Assembly: GCA_002863155.1 (NCBI GenBank)
Contig: PKED01000122.1
Location: 1 to 39,185, forward strand
Origin: Sphingomonadaceae bacterium
GTDB lineage: Bacteria; Pseudomonadota; Alphaproteobacteria; Sphingomonadales; Sphingomonadaceae
Length of the DNA: 39,185 nt
Direction: 5' to 3'
The notes under the pieces are model-generated. The model did no database searches. It was not told the origin of the DNA and worked only from the letters and a program-made list of their open reading frames with translations. Positions within the stretch are counted from its first letter, which is position 1. Each line of letters starts with the position of its first letter. Below, in pieces: positions 8,049 through 16,822 of the stretch. Both the position numbers and the translations under genes were made by a program.

Positions 8049-10430
8049 TCAGCGCTTTCGACCCTGATGCCGGATATTGGCGGGTCGCCCGCGCCGTTTG
8101 ATCACTCGCTTGCCGCGATCGGGCGGTGCCCCACAGTGACTGCCGCCACCCTCGCCATCGGCAAGCTCGAACCGAAGCGCCCCCGACACGGGATTGGCCT
8201 CGGCGAGCCGCAGCTTCAGCCGCATGCCGCTGCTGTAGGTCGTGCCCGTCTCCTCGCCGACCAGCGCCTTGGCCGCATCGTCATAGCGGAAATATTCGCG
8301 GCCCAGATCGCGCGCGGGCACCAATCCATCACCGCCGATCCCTTCAACGGTTGCGAAAAAGCCGAAATTCTGCACACCCGTGATCCGGGCATCGACCACC
8401 TCGCCGACCTTTTCGCTGAGGAAAGCGGCGACATAGCGGTCGATCGTGTCGCGCTCGGCCTCCATCGCGCGGCGCTCGAGCATCGAGATCGAGGTGCCGA
8501 TCTGCTCCATCGCTGCTGCCTCGCCCTCGGTCAGCCCGCCGGGGCCGAGCTTGAACGCCGATACCAGCGACCGGTGGACGATCAGGTCGGCATAGCGGCG
8601 GATCGGCGAGGTGAAATGCGCGTAGCTGCCAAGCGCAAGCCCGAAATGGCCGCTGTTGGCGGGCGCATAATAGGCCTGGGTCTGCGTGCGCAGCACCTGC
8701 TCCATCACTTGCGGGCGGTGATCGACGTTGCCCACCCGGTCGAGCAGCTGGTTGAAGACGCGCGGCTGAATCACCTGGCCCAGCGCAAAGTCGACGCCGA
8801 AGGTCTTCAGATAGTCTTTCAGCGCGACGAGCTTCTCGCGCGCGGGCGGTTCATGGTCGCGGTACATCACCGGCGCCTTCTTGCTCTCCAGCGCCTTGGC
8901 GGCGGCGACATTGGCCGCGATCATATATTCCTCGATCAGCCGGTGCGCATCGAGCCGCTCGCGCGGGGCGACCGACATGATCCGGCCCTTCTCGTCGAGC
9001 ATCACGCGGCGTTCGGGCAGATCGAGTTCGAGCGGATCGCGCCGCGCCCGCGCCGCCGCCAGCGCGCGCCAGCAAGCCCAGAGCGGGAGTAGAGCTTCGT
9101 CCAAAAGGGCCTCCCCAGCACGGGGAGAGGGACCGTCCGAAGGACGGTGGAGGGGTTGGTTCACCTGCGGCGCCCATGCGTCGGTTGGGTGCCCGCCTGC
9201 GTCGTCGGGCGACAGGCCGTTCGCTTGCGGCCCTGCCCCTCCACCGGCTGCGCCGGTCCCCCTCCCCGTTTCGGAGAGGTTTTGAGCCGCATCGACAAAT
9301 GCCTGCGCCGCTTCATAGGCGATGTTGGCGCGAATGCGCACCAGCGCGCGGGTGAAGCGCCAGCTTTTCAGCGCGCCGTTCTTGCCGATCTGAAGGTGGC
9401 AGACGAGCGCCGCGCGGTCCTCACCCTCTTTCAGCGAACACACGTCCGCCGACAGGATCTCCGGCAGCATCGGCACCACCCGGTCGGGGAAATAGACGCT
9501 GTTGCCGCGCCGCCGCGCGTCCTTGTCGATTGCCGAGCCGGGGCGAACGTAGAAGCTGACATCGGCGATCGCGACCACAGCGCGCCAGCCGCCGTCATTC
9601 TTCGGATCGTCGTCGGGCGCCGCCCATACAGCATCGTCGTGATCGCGCGCATCCTCGGGATCGATCGCGACGATCGGCAGATGTCGCAAGTCTTCGCGGT
9701 CGTCGCCCAGCGGCTGGCGCGCCACCTCCGCTGCCTCCTCCAGCGTCTCGGGGCTGAAGTCGACCGGAATGCCGAGTTTGTGGATCGCGATCATCGAAAA
9801 GCTGCGCGGCGCGAACGGATCGCCGAGCCGTTCGGTCACGCGCACGCTGATGCGCGGCGGGCGCCCGGTCTTTTCGGCGAGCACCAGATCGCCGGGCTGT
9901 GCGTCGCCTGCATCGCTGACCGGAAAGTCGCGCCGTTCCTTCTTCTCGACCCCGGTCAACCAGAGCTTGCCGCCTTCCTGCCGCAGCACGCCGAGCACCA
10001 GTTCCTCGCCGCGCGCGAGCCGCTTCATCGGATGCGCGATGAAGCCATTTCCCGCCTCCTCGGTCCGCGCGAGCACGCGGTCGCCGACGCCCAGCGCCCC
10101 CTTCCCCCGCTCACGCACGCGCAGCCGTGGCGCGGGCGCATCGGCGTGCCAGCTTTCGGGCGTCGCCCAGACGGTGCCGTCGTCGGTCACATCGACGATC
10201 CGCAGCACCGTCACTTTCGGCACGCCACCCATCTTGTGGAACGCGCGGCCCGGCGCCGAATCGATCAGCCCTTCATCGGCCATGTCCTTGAGCAATGCCT
10301 TCAGCGCGATCTTTTCCTGCGCCGACAGGCCGAATGCTCGGGCAATCTCGCGCTTGCCGGCGGGAACGTCCGACGACGTGATGAAATCGAGGATCTGCTT
10401 GGGCGTCGGCAGGCCGGGCGTCTTCTTCAT
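8049..10430 (-). CDS. rnr: Ribonuclease R with a repeat-derived insert
   Basis: A 793-residue 3'-5' exoribonuclease. In order: an N-terminal helix-turn-helix-like region (1-80), cold-shock/OB domains, the RNB catalytic domain with the acidic cluster in AIDPEDARDHDDAVW, the later RNB motif SYAHFTSPIRRYADLIVHR, and a C-terminal S1 RNA-binding domain (DARITGVQNFGFFATVEGIGG). The ATG at 10430 (MKKTPGLPTP) was preferred over a TTG two codons upstream. Residues about 383-440 are a Gly/Pro-rich segment absent from ordinary RNase R and encoded by a palindromic repeat (9108-9283) that keeps the frame open. It falls between AYEAAQAFVDAA and LLDEALLPLW inside the catalytic domain, in a surface-loop position by inference. 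Confidence 0.93.
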   Translation of the reverse strand: MKKTPGLPTPKQILDFITSSDVPAGKREIARAFGLSAQEKIALKALLKDMADEGLIDSAPGRAFHKMGGVPKVTVLRIVDVTDDGTVWATPESWHADAPAPRLRVRERGKGALGVGDRVLARTEEAGNGFIAHPMKRLARGEELVLGVLRQEGGKLWLTGVEKKERRDFPVSDAGDAQPGDLVLAEKTGRPPRISVRVTERLGDPFAPRSFSMIAIHKLGIPVDFSPETLEEAAEVARQPLGDDREDLRHLPIVAIDPEDARDHDDAVWAAPDDDPKNDGGWRAVVAIADVSFYVRPGSAIDKDARRRGNSVYFPDRVVPMLPEILSADVCSLKEGEDRAALVCHLQIGKNGALKSWRFTRALVRIRANIAYEAAQAFVDAAQNLSETGRGTGAAGGGAGPQANGLSPDDAGGHPTDAWAPQVNQPLHRPSDGPSPRAGEALLDEALLPLWACWRALAAARARRDPLELDLPERRVMLDEKGRIMSVAPRERLDAHRLIEEYMIAANVAAAKALESKKAPVMYRDHEPPAREKLVALKDYLKTFGVDFALGQVIQPRVFNQLLDRVGNVDHRPQVMEQVLRTQTQAYYAPANSGHFGLALGSYAHFTSPIRRYADLIVHRSLVSAFKLGPGGLTEGEAAAMEQIGTSISMLERRAMEAERDTIDRYVAAFLSEKVGEVVDARITGVQNFGFFATVEGIGGDGLVPARDLGREYFRYDDAAKALVGEETGTTYSSGMRLKLRLAEANPVSGALRFELADGEGGGSHCGAPPDRGKRVIKRRGRPANIRHQGRKR
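9108..9283. repeat. Palindromic repeat element inserted in frame within rnr
   Basis: The left end (from about 9110) contains ACGGGGAGAGGGACCG and CGGTGGAGGGG. The right end (to about 9283) contains CCCCTCCACCGG and CCGGTCCCCCTCCCCGTTT. The two ends are inverted copies of one module, about 45 bases each, flanking a non-repeated middle. Both ends carry internal hairpins such as CCGTCCGAAGGACGG. This module matches a family normally found between genes in alphaproteobacteria. Here it is translated as about 58 residues of RNase R with no stop codon. Confidence 0.8.
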
Positions 10431-10506
10431 CGCCAAGGCATAGGCGTTTTGGCCGCAAAGCCAAACCAGACCATGATGACGTCAGCCGCACACCTCACTC
10501 ACCCGT

Positions 10507-10603
10507 CCGTCATTCCCGCGAAGGCGGGAATCCATAATCTTTGGGTCGGGCAAGACTCGGCTCCGCCAGCCCTTATGGATTCCCGCCTTCGCGGGAATGA
10601 CGG
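10507..10603. repeat. Perfect 31-bp inverted repeat of a REP-like element
   Basis: The arms 10507-10537 and 10573-10603 are perfectly complementary over 31 bases, separated by 35 bases. Each arm itself contains the small hairpin ATTCCCGC-GAAG-GCGGGAAT. This is the widespread GTCATTCCCGCGAAGGCGGGAATCC intergenic palindrome. It sits between the divergent rnr and glpD genes. Confidence 0.9.
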
Positions 10604-10687
10604 AGGGAAGGCCAGACGCAGATTTTCGAGCGGCGAGCGCGCCAAACAGCGGTGGAGAAATTGCTGCACTGCGGCTATCGGACAACG

Positions 10688-12145
10688 GTGACATATGACC
10701 TGCTCATCGTCGGCGGCGGCATCAACGGCACCGCGATCGCGCGCGAGGCGGCGCTGAACGGGCGATCGGTGCTGCTGGTCGAACGCGACGATCTGGCAAG
10801 CCACACCTCATCGGCGTCGACCAAGCTGATCCACGGGGGCTTGCGCTATCTCGAATATTACGAGTTCAAGCTGGTGGCGGAAGCATTGCGCGAGCGCGAG
10901 CGGCTGGTGCATGCCGCCCCGCACATCATCCACCCGATGCGTTTCGTGCTGCCGCATGACGGCGCGCGGCCATGGTGGTTCCTGCGCGCGGGGCTGATCC
11001 TGTACGATCTGCTCGGCGGCAGGATGTCGCTGCCGCGATCGCGGGGGCTGCGCGCGAGCGACACCGACCTGTGCGCGCCGCTGAAGGATGCCGCAAGGGG
11101 CTTCGTCTATTCGGATGCCTGGGTCGATGATTCGCGACTGACGCTGCTGAACGCGCTCGATGCGGCGGCGAATGGCGCGGAGATCGCGACCCGAACCGCG
11201 CTTGTCTCGGCCCGTCGCGCGGGTGACGTCTGGCAGGCGCGGCTGTCGGACGGGCGCGACGTGGTGGCGCGGGGCCTCGCCAATGCGGCAGGCCCGTGGG
11301 TCGCGGAGACGATCGGCCTGCTCGGTGTCAATGCACGCAGCGGCGTCCGGCTGATCAAGGGCAGCCATATCGTCGTGCCCAGGCTGTTCGAGGGCGACCA
11401 GGCCTATATTCTACAGCAGCCCGATGGCAGAATCGTATTCGCGATTCCCTATGAGCGCGACTTCACCGAAATCGGCACCACCGACGTGCCTGTCGACCGG
11501 CCCGAGGACGCTGCGATCGACGCGGACGAAATCGCGTATCTCTGCGAGGCCATCAACCGCCACTTCAAGGCGCAGATCGGCCCCGGCGATGTGCGGTCGA
11601 CCTGGTCAGGCGTGCGCCCGCTCTACGACGATGGCGCGAGCGAGGCCAAGGCGGTGACGCGCGACTATGTGCTCGAAGTCGATGCGCATGGCCCCGCGCT
11701 GCTGAGCGTGTTCGGCGGCAAGATCACGACGGCGCGCCATCTGGCCGAGGAAGCGATCGGCAAGCTCGCCGCGCCGATGGGTTTTGCCGCGCGGCGCGTG
11801 ACCCGCGACCGGGCATTCCCGGGCGGCGACACCGGACCCTTCGATGCATTTCTGGCCGATGTGCGGCGGCGCTGGCCCTTTCTGGGTGAGGCGCGAAGCC
11901 TGCGGTTGGCGCGCGCCTATGGCACGATGCTGCACGACATGTTGCGCAACATCGACGACGAGACGGCGCTTGGCGCGGCTTTCGGTGCGGGCTTTACCGA
12001 AGTCGAGGCGCGCTGGATGCACGACCGCGAATGGGCGTGCACGCCCGAGGACGCGCTCATGCGGCGCAGCAAGATCGGCCTGCACCTGAGCGCTGAAGAG
12101 CGCGCGGCGTTTGAAAGCTGGTGGGCGAATGCCTATCCCCGCTGA
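10688..12145 (+). CDS. glpD: Glycerol-3-phosphate dehydrogenase, FAD-dependent
   Basis: A 485-residue aerobic-type enzyme of the inner membrane that oxidises sn-glycerol 3-phosphate to dihydroxyacetone phosphate and passes electrons to quinone. The FAD-binding motif LLIVGGGINGTAIAREAA lies at residues 5-22, followed by SSASTKLIHGGLRYLE, GVRPLYDD and FGGKITTARHLAEEA, all conserved in GlpD. The start is uncertain: GTG at 10688 gives the usual MTYDLLIVGGG beginning, while another GTG at 10652 adds 12 residues that look non-native. No glpK or glpF is nearby. Its stop is immediately followed by the trhO ATG. Confidence 0.94.
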   Translation: MTYDLLIVGGGINGTAIAREAALNGRSVLLVERDDLASHTSSASTKLIHGGLRYLEYYEFKLVAEALRERERLVHAAPHIIHPMRFVLPHDGARPWWFLRAGLILYDLLGGRMSLPRSRGLRASDTDLCAPLKDAARGFVYSDAWVDDSRLTLLNALDAAANGAEIATRTALVSARRAGDVWQARLSDGRDVVARGLANAAGPWVAETIGLLGVNARSGVRLIKGSHIVVPRLFEGDQAYILQQPDGRIVFAIPYERDFTEIGTTDVPVDRPEDAAIDADEIAYLCEAINRHFKAQIGPGDVRSTWSGVRPLYDDGASEAKAVTRDYVLEVDAHGPALLSVFGGKITTARHLAEEAIGKLAAPMGFAARRVTRDRAFPGGDTGPFDAFLADVRRRWPFLGEARSLRLARAYGTMLHDMLRNIDDETALGAAFGAGFTEVEARWMHDREWACTPEDALMRRSKIGLHLSAEERAAFESWWANAYPR

Positions 12146-13093
12146 ATGACGTTTCAGGTTGCCGCTCTCTACCGCTTCGCCCGTTTCGCCGATCCCGCTG
12201 CGCTGAAGGGACCGATCGAGGCGCTGTGCAGGGCGCACGGCATCAAGGGCACGCTGCTGCTCGCGACCGAGGGGCTGAACGGCACGCTGGCCGGGACCAC
12301 CGACGCGATCGCCGCGCTGATCGGGCACCTGCGCACCCTGCCCGGTTGCGCCGAGCTCGACATCAAATATGCGACCGCCGAGGCGATGCCGTTCCACCGG
12401 CTGAAGATCCGCCTCAAGCGCGAAATCGTGACGATGGGCGTGCCGGTCGATCCGCTCAGCATTGTCGGCACCTATGTCGAACCTGCCGACTGGAACGCGC
12501 TGATCGACGACCCCGACACGATCGTGATCGATACGCGCAACGATTACGAAGTCCGCATCGGCAGCTTCGAACGCGCGATCGACCCCGGCACGCGCGCGTT
12601 CAGCGACTTTCCCGGCTGGGCGGCCGAGCAACGCGCGGCGATGGCGGGCAAGAAGGTCGCAATGTTCTGCACCGGCGGCATCCGCTGCGAAAAAGCGACC
12701 GGCTTCCTGAAGGAACAAGGCGTCGAACAGGTGTTCCACCTCAAAGGCGGCATCCTGAAATATCTGGAGGATGTGCCTGAAGCTGAAAGCCGCTGGCACG
12801 GCGAATGCTTCGTGTTCGACGAACGTGTCGCGGTCGGCCACGGCCTTGCGCCCGGTACGCATCAGCTATGTCGCGCGTGCCGCATGCCCGTCAGCCCCCA
12901 GGATCGCGCGTCGCCGCTATTCGAAGAAGGCGTCGCCTGCCCCGCCTGCCACGGCACCCGCACGCCCGAACAGCGCGCCGGCTATGCCGAGCGCCACCGT
13001 CAGGCCAAACTCGCCGAAGCGCGCGGCGAACCCCATGTCGGCGCGGTGTTCAATGCAAAAGACGCCGCAAACGGGCGACCACCTACTCAATAA
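12146..13093 (+). CDS. trhO: tRNA uridine(34) hydroxylase, rhodanese-domain protein
   Basis: A 315-residue TrhO/YceA-family protein. The N-terminal ferredoxin-like domain (ALYRF, GIKGTLLLATEGLNGT) is followed by a rhodanese domain with VIDTRNDYEVRIGSF and the active loop FCTGGIRCEKA. The loop includes C175, the essential catalytic cysteine, and a second cysteine at about 180. A C-terminal zinc-ribbon-like segment has CRACRMPV and CPACHG. TrhO uses oxygen to form 5-hydroxyuridine at tRNA position 34. The ATG directly abuts the glpD stop codon, so the two are likely translated from one mRNA. Its 3' end overlaps the convergent proS gene by 7 bases. Confidence 0.93.
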   Translation: MTFQVAALYRFARFADPAALKGPIEALCRAHGIKGTLLLATEGLNGTLAGTTDAIAALIGHLRTLPGCAELDIKYATAEAMPFHRLKIRLKREIVTMGVPVDPLSIVGTYVEPADWNALIDDPDTIVIDTRNDYEVRIGSFERAIDPGTRAFSDFPGWAAEQRAAMAGKKVAMFCTGGIRCEKATGFLKEQGVEQVFHLKGGILKYLEDVPEAESRWHGECFVFDERVAVGHGLAPGTHQLCRACRMPVSPQDRASPLFEEGVACPACHGTRTPEQRAGYAERHRQAKLAEARGEPHVGAVFNAKDAANGRPPTQ

Positions 13094-14622
13094 GCGCGAC
13101 CGACCAGCACGCGCTCGACCGCGGGGGCGCCTGTGAAGATGCAGGCGCCGTCGGCCGGGGCAGCATCGTTCGGCACGTTGCGCAATGTCAGCTTCAATGC
13201 CTTCAGCCGTTCGACGACCTTGTCGAGCGCGGCGCCAGTGGGGCGCGACCATTGGATTTCGAGCCAGCCGGGCTTGCTTTCGCTTTCGGCAAAATGGGCT
13301 TCCAAATCGGCGAAGTTGGTCACGTCGCGGCGGATATTGGCATCGAGCCGCGCCTTGGCGTCATCGAACAGCGCCGCCTGCACGTCCGCCAGCAAGGCAG
13401 CAGCACCGCCGACGAAATCACCGCGGGCGACGATTGCAGAGTCGAGCTTGCCATCCTCGCGGTACAGCCGGTCGCGGCGGATGACGCTGACGTTGCCGCC
13501 CGCGACGTCGCGCCCGCCAACCTCGATCACCACCGGCGCGCCCTTCTTCACCCAGCCCCAGCGCTTGCCCGCCGCCTTGGCGGGACGCAGGTCGAGCAGC
13601 GCCCGCACCGGCTCGCCAAACGCCGACAATGCGGCCAGGTCGCTCTGAAGCGCCTTGCAGTAATCGACGATCACGGCGTCCTCAGGGGCATCGCGCAGCA
13701 TCGGCACGATCACGATCTGCCACGGCGCAACGCGCGGCGGCACGCGCAGGCCGTCATCGTCACCGTGGACCATGATCATCCCGCCGATCATGCGGGTCGA
13801 TACGCCCCAGCTCGTCGTCTGTGCCAGCTCAAGCGCGCCGTCGGCATTCTGGAATCGAATGTTCTGCGCGGACGAGAAATTGGTGCCGAGGAAATGGCTG
13901 GTCCCGGCCTGCAGCGCCTTGCCGTCCTGCATCATCGCTTCGATCGAATAGGTCGCGACCGCGCCGGGGAAACGCTCATTCTCGGGCTTTTCGCCCGCCA
14001 CCACCGGCAGCGCGACGCAGTCCTCGGCAAAGCTGCGATAGACTTCGAGCATTTTCAGCGTTTCGTCGCGCGCCTCGGCCTCGGTCGCGTGCGCGGTATG
14101 GCCTTCCTGCCACAGGAATTCGGTGGTGCGCAGGAACATCCGGGTTCGCATTTCCCAGCGGACGACATTCGCCCATTGGTTGATGAGGACAGGCAGGTCG
14201 CGCCACGACTGCACCCAGCGGGCAAAGGCCGTGCCGATCACCGTCTCCGACGTCGGCCGCACGACCAGAGGCTCTTCCAGCTTCGCTGCCGGATCGGGCA
14301 CCAGCCCGCCCTTGCCGTCGGCGATCAGCCGGTGGTGCGTGACGACCGCCATTTCCTTCGCGAAGCCGTCGACATGCTCGGCTTCCTTCTCGAAATAGGA
14401 AAGCGGGATGAACAGGGGGAAATAGCAGTTCTCGTGCCCCGTCGCCTTGATCTTGTCGTCGAGCAGGCGCTGCATCCGCTCCCAGATGCCATAGCCCCAT
14501 GGCCGGATGACCATGCAGCCGCGCACTCCCGATTCCTCGGCAAGATCGGCCTCCGAAATGACGGTCTGATACCATTCGGCGAAATTGGCGTCGCGGGTGA
14601 CGGGCAAAGCGTGCTTGATCAT
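13087..14622 (-). CDS. proS: Prolyl-tRNA synthetase, eukaryote/archaea-like type
   Basis: A 511-residue class II synthetase that charges tRNA-Pro. The beginning HALPVTRDANFAEWYQTVISEADL, the RPTSETVIGTAFARWV motif, LRTTEFLWQEGHTAHAT, QAGTSHFLGTNFS and the C-terminal zinc-binding-like extension (CIFTGAPAVERVLVGRAY) place it with the eukaryote/archaea-like ProRS. It is not the bacterial type with an editing insertion, nor the short alphaproteobacterial form. No editing domain is visible between motifs 2 and 3. The gene converges on trhO with a 7-base overlap and diverges from the EamA transporter. Confidence 0.94.
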   Translation of the reverse strand: MIKHALPVTRDANFAEWYQTVISEADLAEESGVRGCMVIRPWGYGIWERMQRLLDDKIKATGHENCYFPLFIPLSYFEKEAEHVDGFAKEMAVVTHHRLIADGKGGLVPDPAAKLEEPLVVRPTSETVIGTAFARWVQSWRDLPVLINQWANVVRWEMRTRMFLRTTEFLWQEGHTAHATEAEARDETLKMLEVYRSFAEDCVALPVVAGEKPENERFPGAVATYSIEAMMQDGKALQAGTSHFLGTNFSSAQNIRFQNADGALELAQTTSWGVSTRMIGGMIMVHGDDDGLRVPPRVAPWQIVIVPMLRDAPEDAVIVDYCKALQSDLAALSAFGEPVRALLDLRPAKAAGKRWGWVKKGAPVVIEVGGRDVAGGNVSVIRRDRLYREDGKLDSAIVARGDFVGGAAALLADVQAALFDDAKARLDANIRRDVTNFADLEAHFAESESKPGWLEIQWSRPTGAALDKVVERLKALKLTLRNVPNDAAPADGACIFTGAPAVERVLVGRAY

Positions 14623-14714
14623 GGCAAAAGCCGATAGCGCGCAGCGCGCGCGCCGTCACCCCGGAGTTGTCGAAGCGGACTTGTCCCGCAAAGCGGCATG
14701 CCGCAAGGACGGCC

Positions 14715-15620
14715 ATGGCCGACGCATCCGCCGATCGCATCCTGTTCGCCGTGGCGCTGCGGCTGGGGTCGGTGCTGCTGTTCCAATGCATGAACAGCGC
14801 GATCAAGCTTGCCGAAGCGCAGGGCGCGACGCTCGGCGAGATCCTGTTTTTTCGCCAGTTCGGGGCGGCGTGCCTGATCACGCTGGTCATCATGGCCGGG
14901 CCGGGCCTCGCCTCGGTCAAGACGGCGCGTTTCGGGGCGCATGTCTTGCGCGCGGCGATGGGGCTGACGGCGATGGTCTTCACCTTTGTCGCGCTGCTCG
15001 CCCTGCCGCTCGCTGAATCGACGTCGATCGCTTTCACGATGCCGATCTTTGCGACGATCCTGGGCGCGCTGTTGCTGCGCGAACCGACCGGGTGGCACCG
15101 CTGGGCCGCGGTCGTCGCCGGTTTCGTCGGCGTGCTGATCGTTGCACAGCCCGGCAGCGGCCATTTTCCGTTATCGGGAGCGCTCAGCGGACTCGCCGCC
15201 GCGCTCACCACGGCAAGCGTGTCGATCCTGCTGCGCCAGATCGCCAGGACCGAGGCGACGATGACCACTGTCTTCTGGTTTTCGGCATTGTCGGTGCTGC
15301 CGCTCGGGATCGTCTATGCCTTTGTCGCCCAGCCGCATGACGCGATCGGCTGGTGTTTGCTGGCGAGCGTGGGCATCCTTGGCGGGATCGCGCAGATCTT
15401 CATGACCTCCTCGATCCGGTACGGTCCGGTGTCGCTGGTCGTGCCGATGGATTATTCGTCGCTGATCTGGGCGACGCTGTTCGGATGGCTGCTGTTCGAC
15501 GTGCTGCCGACGCCGATGACGTGGATCGGGGCGCCTATCATCATCGCCAGCGGGCTTTACATCGTATGGCGCGAACATGTCCGCCGGCGCCCGACCACCG
15601 ACAAGGCGGTGTCGGCCTAG
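14715..15620 (+). CDS. EamA/DMT-family transporter
   Basis: A 301-residue protein with about ten hydrophobic segments arranged as two EamA repeats. The first repeat includes EILFFRQFGAA and PLAESTSIAFTMPIFATILGALLLREP; the second includes TTASVSILLRQIAR and PVSLVVPMDYSSLIWATLFGWLLF. It is an inner-membrane drug/metabolite-type permease; substrates of this family range from amino acids to S-adenosylmethionine, and none can be assigned here. The ATG at 14715 (MADASADRIL) was chosen because it precedes the first helix; the open frame runs further upstream. Confidence 0.87.
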   Translation: MADASADRILFAVALRLGSVLLFQCMNSAIKLAEAQGATLGEILFFRQFGAACLITLVIMAGPGLASVKTARFGAHVLRAAMGLTAMVFTFVALLALPLAESTSIAFTMPIFATILGALLLREPTGWHRWAAVVAGFVGVLIVAQPGSGHFPLSGALSGLAAALTTASVSILLRQIARTEATMTTVFWFSALSVLPLGIVYAFVAQPHDAIGWCLLASVGILGGIAQIFMTSSIRYGPVSLVVPMDYSSLIWATLFGWLLFDVLPTPMTWIGAPIIIASGLYIVWREHVRRRPTTDKAVSA

Positions 15621-16249
15621 CGCCGCCGCAGGACAAGGATCAGGTTGTTGGCCGGCATCTCGATCAGGCTATCGAGCGCAAAGCCGGACGCCGCCTGGAG
15701 GACAGCCTCAACGTCGCGCAGTCCCCAGCGCGGATCGCGGCTCTTGAGCGACTGGTCGAACGCCTCGTTGCTCTCGGCGGTGGGCACGCCCGCCCGGCGG
15801 AACGGCCCGTATAGAATGAGCGGCGCGCCCGACGACAACAGCCTTGCAGCGCCCGCCATCAGCCCGATCGTCGCTTCCCATGGCGCGATATGAACCATGT
15901 TGATGCACAGGATCGCGTCCGCCTGCGCGACCGGCCAGACGGCTACGGCGGCATCGAGCATCATCGCCGGACGGACATTGGCGAGCCCCTCGCTCCAAGC
16001 CGCGATCGAGGCGAGCGCGGTCGGATCGGGATCGGTCGGCTGCCAGTCGAGAGCGGGGAATTCTTCCGCGAAATACGCGACATGCTCGCCGCTGCCGCTC
16101 GCGACTTCGAGGATGAGCCCGCCCGGCGGCAGGACGCCTCGCAAGACCTCGGCAATCGCCCCGCGGTTGCGCAGCGTGGCGGGCGCATGCTTGCGCACCT
16201 CGCTGCCCTGCTCAGCGACGATCCAGGGGGTGGAATCGGCCATGGTCAT
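15617..16249 (-). CDS. DUF938-family SAM-dependent methyltransferase-like protein
   Basis: A 210-residue protein with the DUF938 opening (APATLRNRGAIAEVL) and the SAM-binding glycine motif LILEVASGSGEHVAYFAEEFP, followed by WQPTDPDP, CINMVHIAPWEA and LILYGPFRRAG, all typical of the family. It is probably a small-molecule methyltransferase; no substrate is known. The ATG at 16249 is preceded on its strand by AGAAAGGT, a good ribosome binding site, and the downstream ATG two codons in (MADSTPW) is an alternative. The last 4 bases overlap the end of the convergent transporter. Confidence 0.85.
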   Translation of the reverse strand: MTMADSTPWIVAEQGSEVRKHAPATLRNRGAIAEVLRGVLPPGGLILEVASGSGEHVAYFAEEFPALDWQPTDPDPTALASIAAWSEGLANVRPAMMLDAAVAVWPVAQADAILCINMVHIAPWEATIGLMAGAARLLSSGAPLILYGPFRRAGVPTAESNEAFDQSLKSRDPRWGLRDVEAVLQAASGFALDSLIEMPANNLILVLRRR

Positions 16250-16302
16250 ACCTTTCTGCTGTTCGCGTGGCAGGCTAGGCCGATTTGCGTGCCCGGCAAG
16301 GC

Positions 16303-16821
16303 TCAGCCACTTCGCCCCGCCGCCAGAAGCGCGGTGCCCCGGCGCCACAGGACAAGCCGCTGGATGGCCAGCAAGCCGAAAGCGAAAGCGACAAGGATGT
16401 CGGTCATGGCGACGACGCCGACATGCCAAGTGCCGGACTGCGCGTCGCCAAAGGTGCGCGCTGCGAGCCGGAGCGCGATCACCATGACGATCAACAGCAT
16501 CGCCCAGGGCGATTCGCGCTGAGTCAGGCGGTGGCTGTCCGGATCGATCGACAATGCAACCAGCCGCGCACGCTGCCAACCGATCAAGCCACCCAGAACA
16601 GCCGCTACCGCGCAGGCGACCTGAATACGCGGCGACGGCGACGAGATCGACAGGAGCCAGGCGGCAAGCGCCCCATAGATCGCCGGCACGACCCACAGCC
16701 ATTCGAGTCGCAGCCGCCGCCCCCGACGCATGCGCCGAAACCGCATCGCAAGAACGAAGGCGATGAAGCCGATCAGGAAAATCGTCCCGACGAAACTGTT
16801 CGGATGAGCCGGATCGGTCAT
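16303..16821 (-). CDS. CcdC/DUF1453-like membrane protein
   Basis: A 172-residue protein with four to five predicted membrane helices (NSFVGTIFLIGFIAFVLAM, LWVVPAIYGALAAWLL, IQVACAVAAVLGGLIGW, WAMLLIVMVIALRLAA, TDILVAFAFGLLAIQRL). It has the basic motif RRMRRGRRLRLEWLWVVPAIY, which resembles CcdC-type proteins once linked to cytochrome c maturation. The assignment is by motif resemblance only. Its ATG starts one base after the stop of the ABA4-like gene, making it the likely last gene of the gcv transcript. Confidence 0.65.
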   Translation of the reverse strand: MTDPAHPNSFVGTIFLIGFIAFVLAMRFRRMRRGRRLRLEWLWVVPAIYGALAAWLLSISSPSPRIQVACAVAAVLGGLIGWQRARLVALSIDPDSHRLTQRESPWAMLLIVMVIALRLAARTFGDAQSGTWHVGVVAMTDILVAFAFGLLAIQRLVLWRRGTALLAAGRSG

Positions 16822-16822
16822 G

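Noticed and set aside
10507..10603. The 31-bp inverted repeat as a terminator
   Set aside because: The flanking genes are divergent, so there is no transcript end for it to serve.
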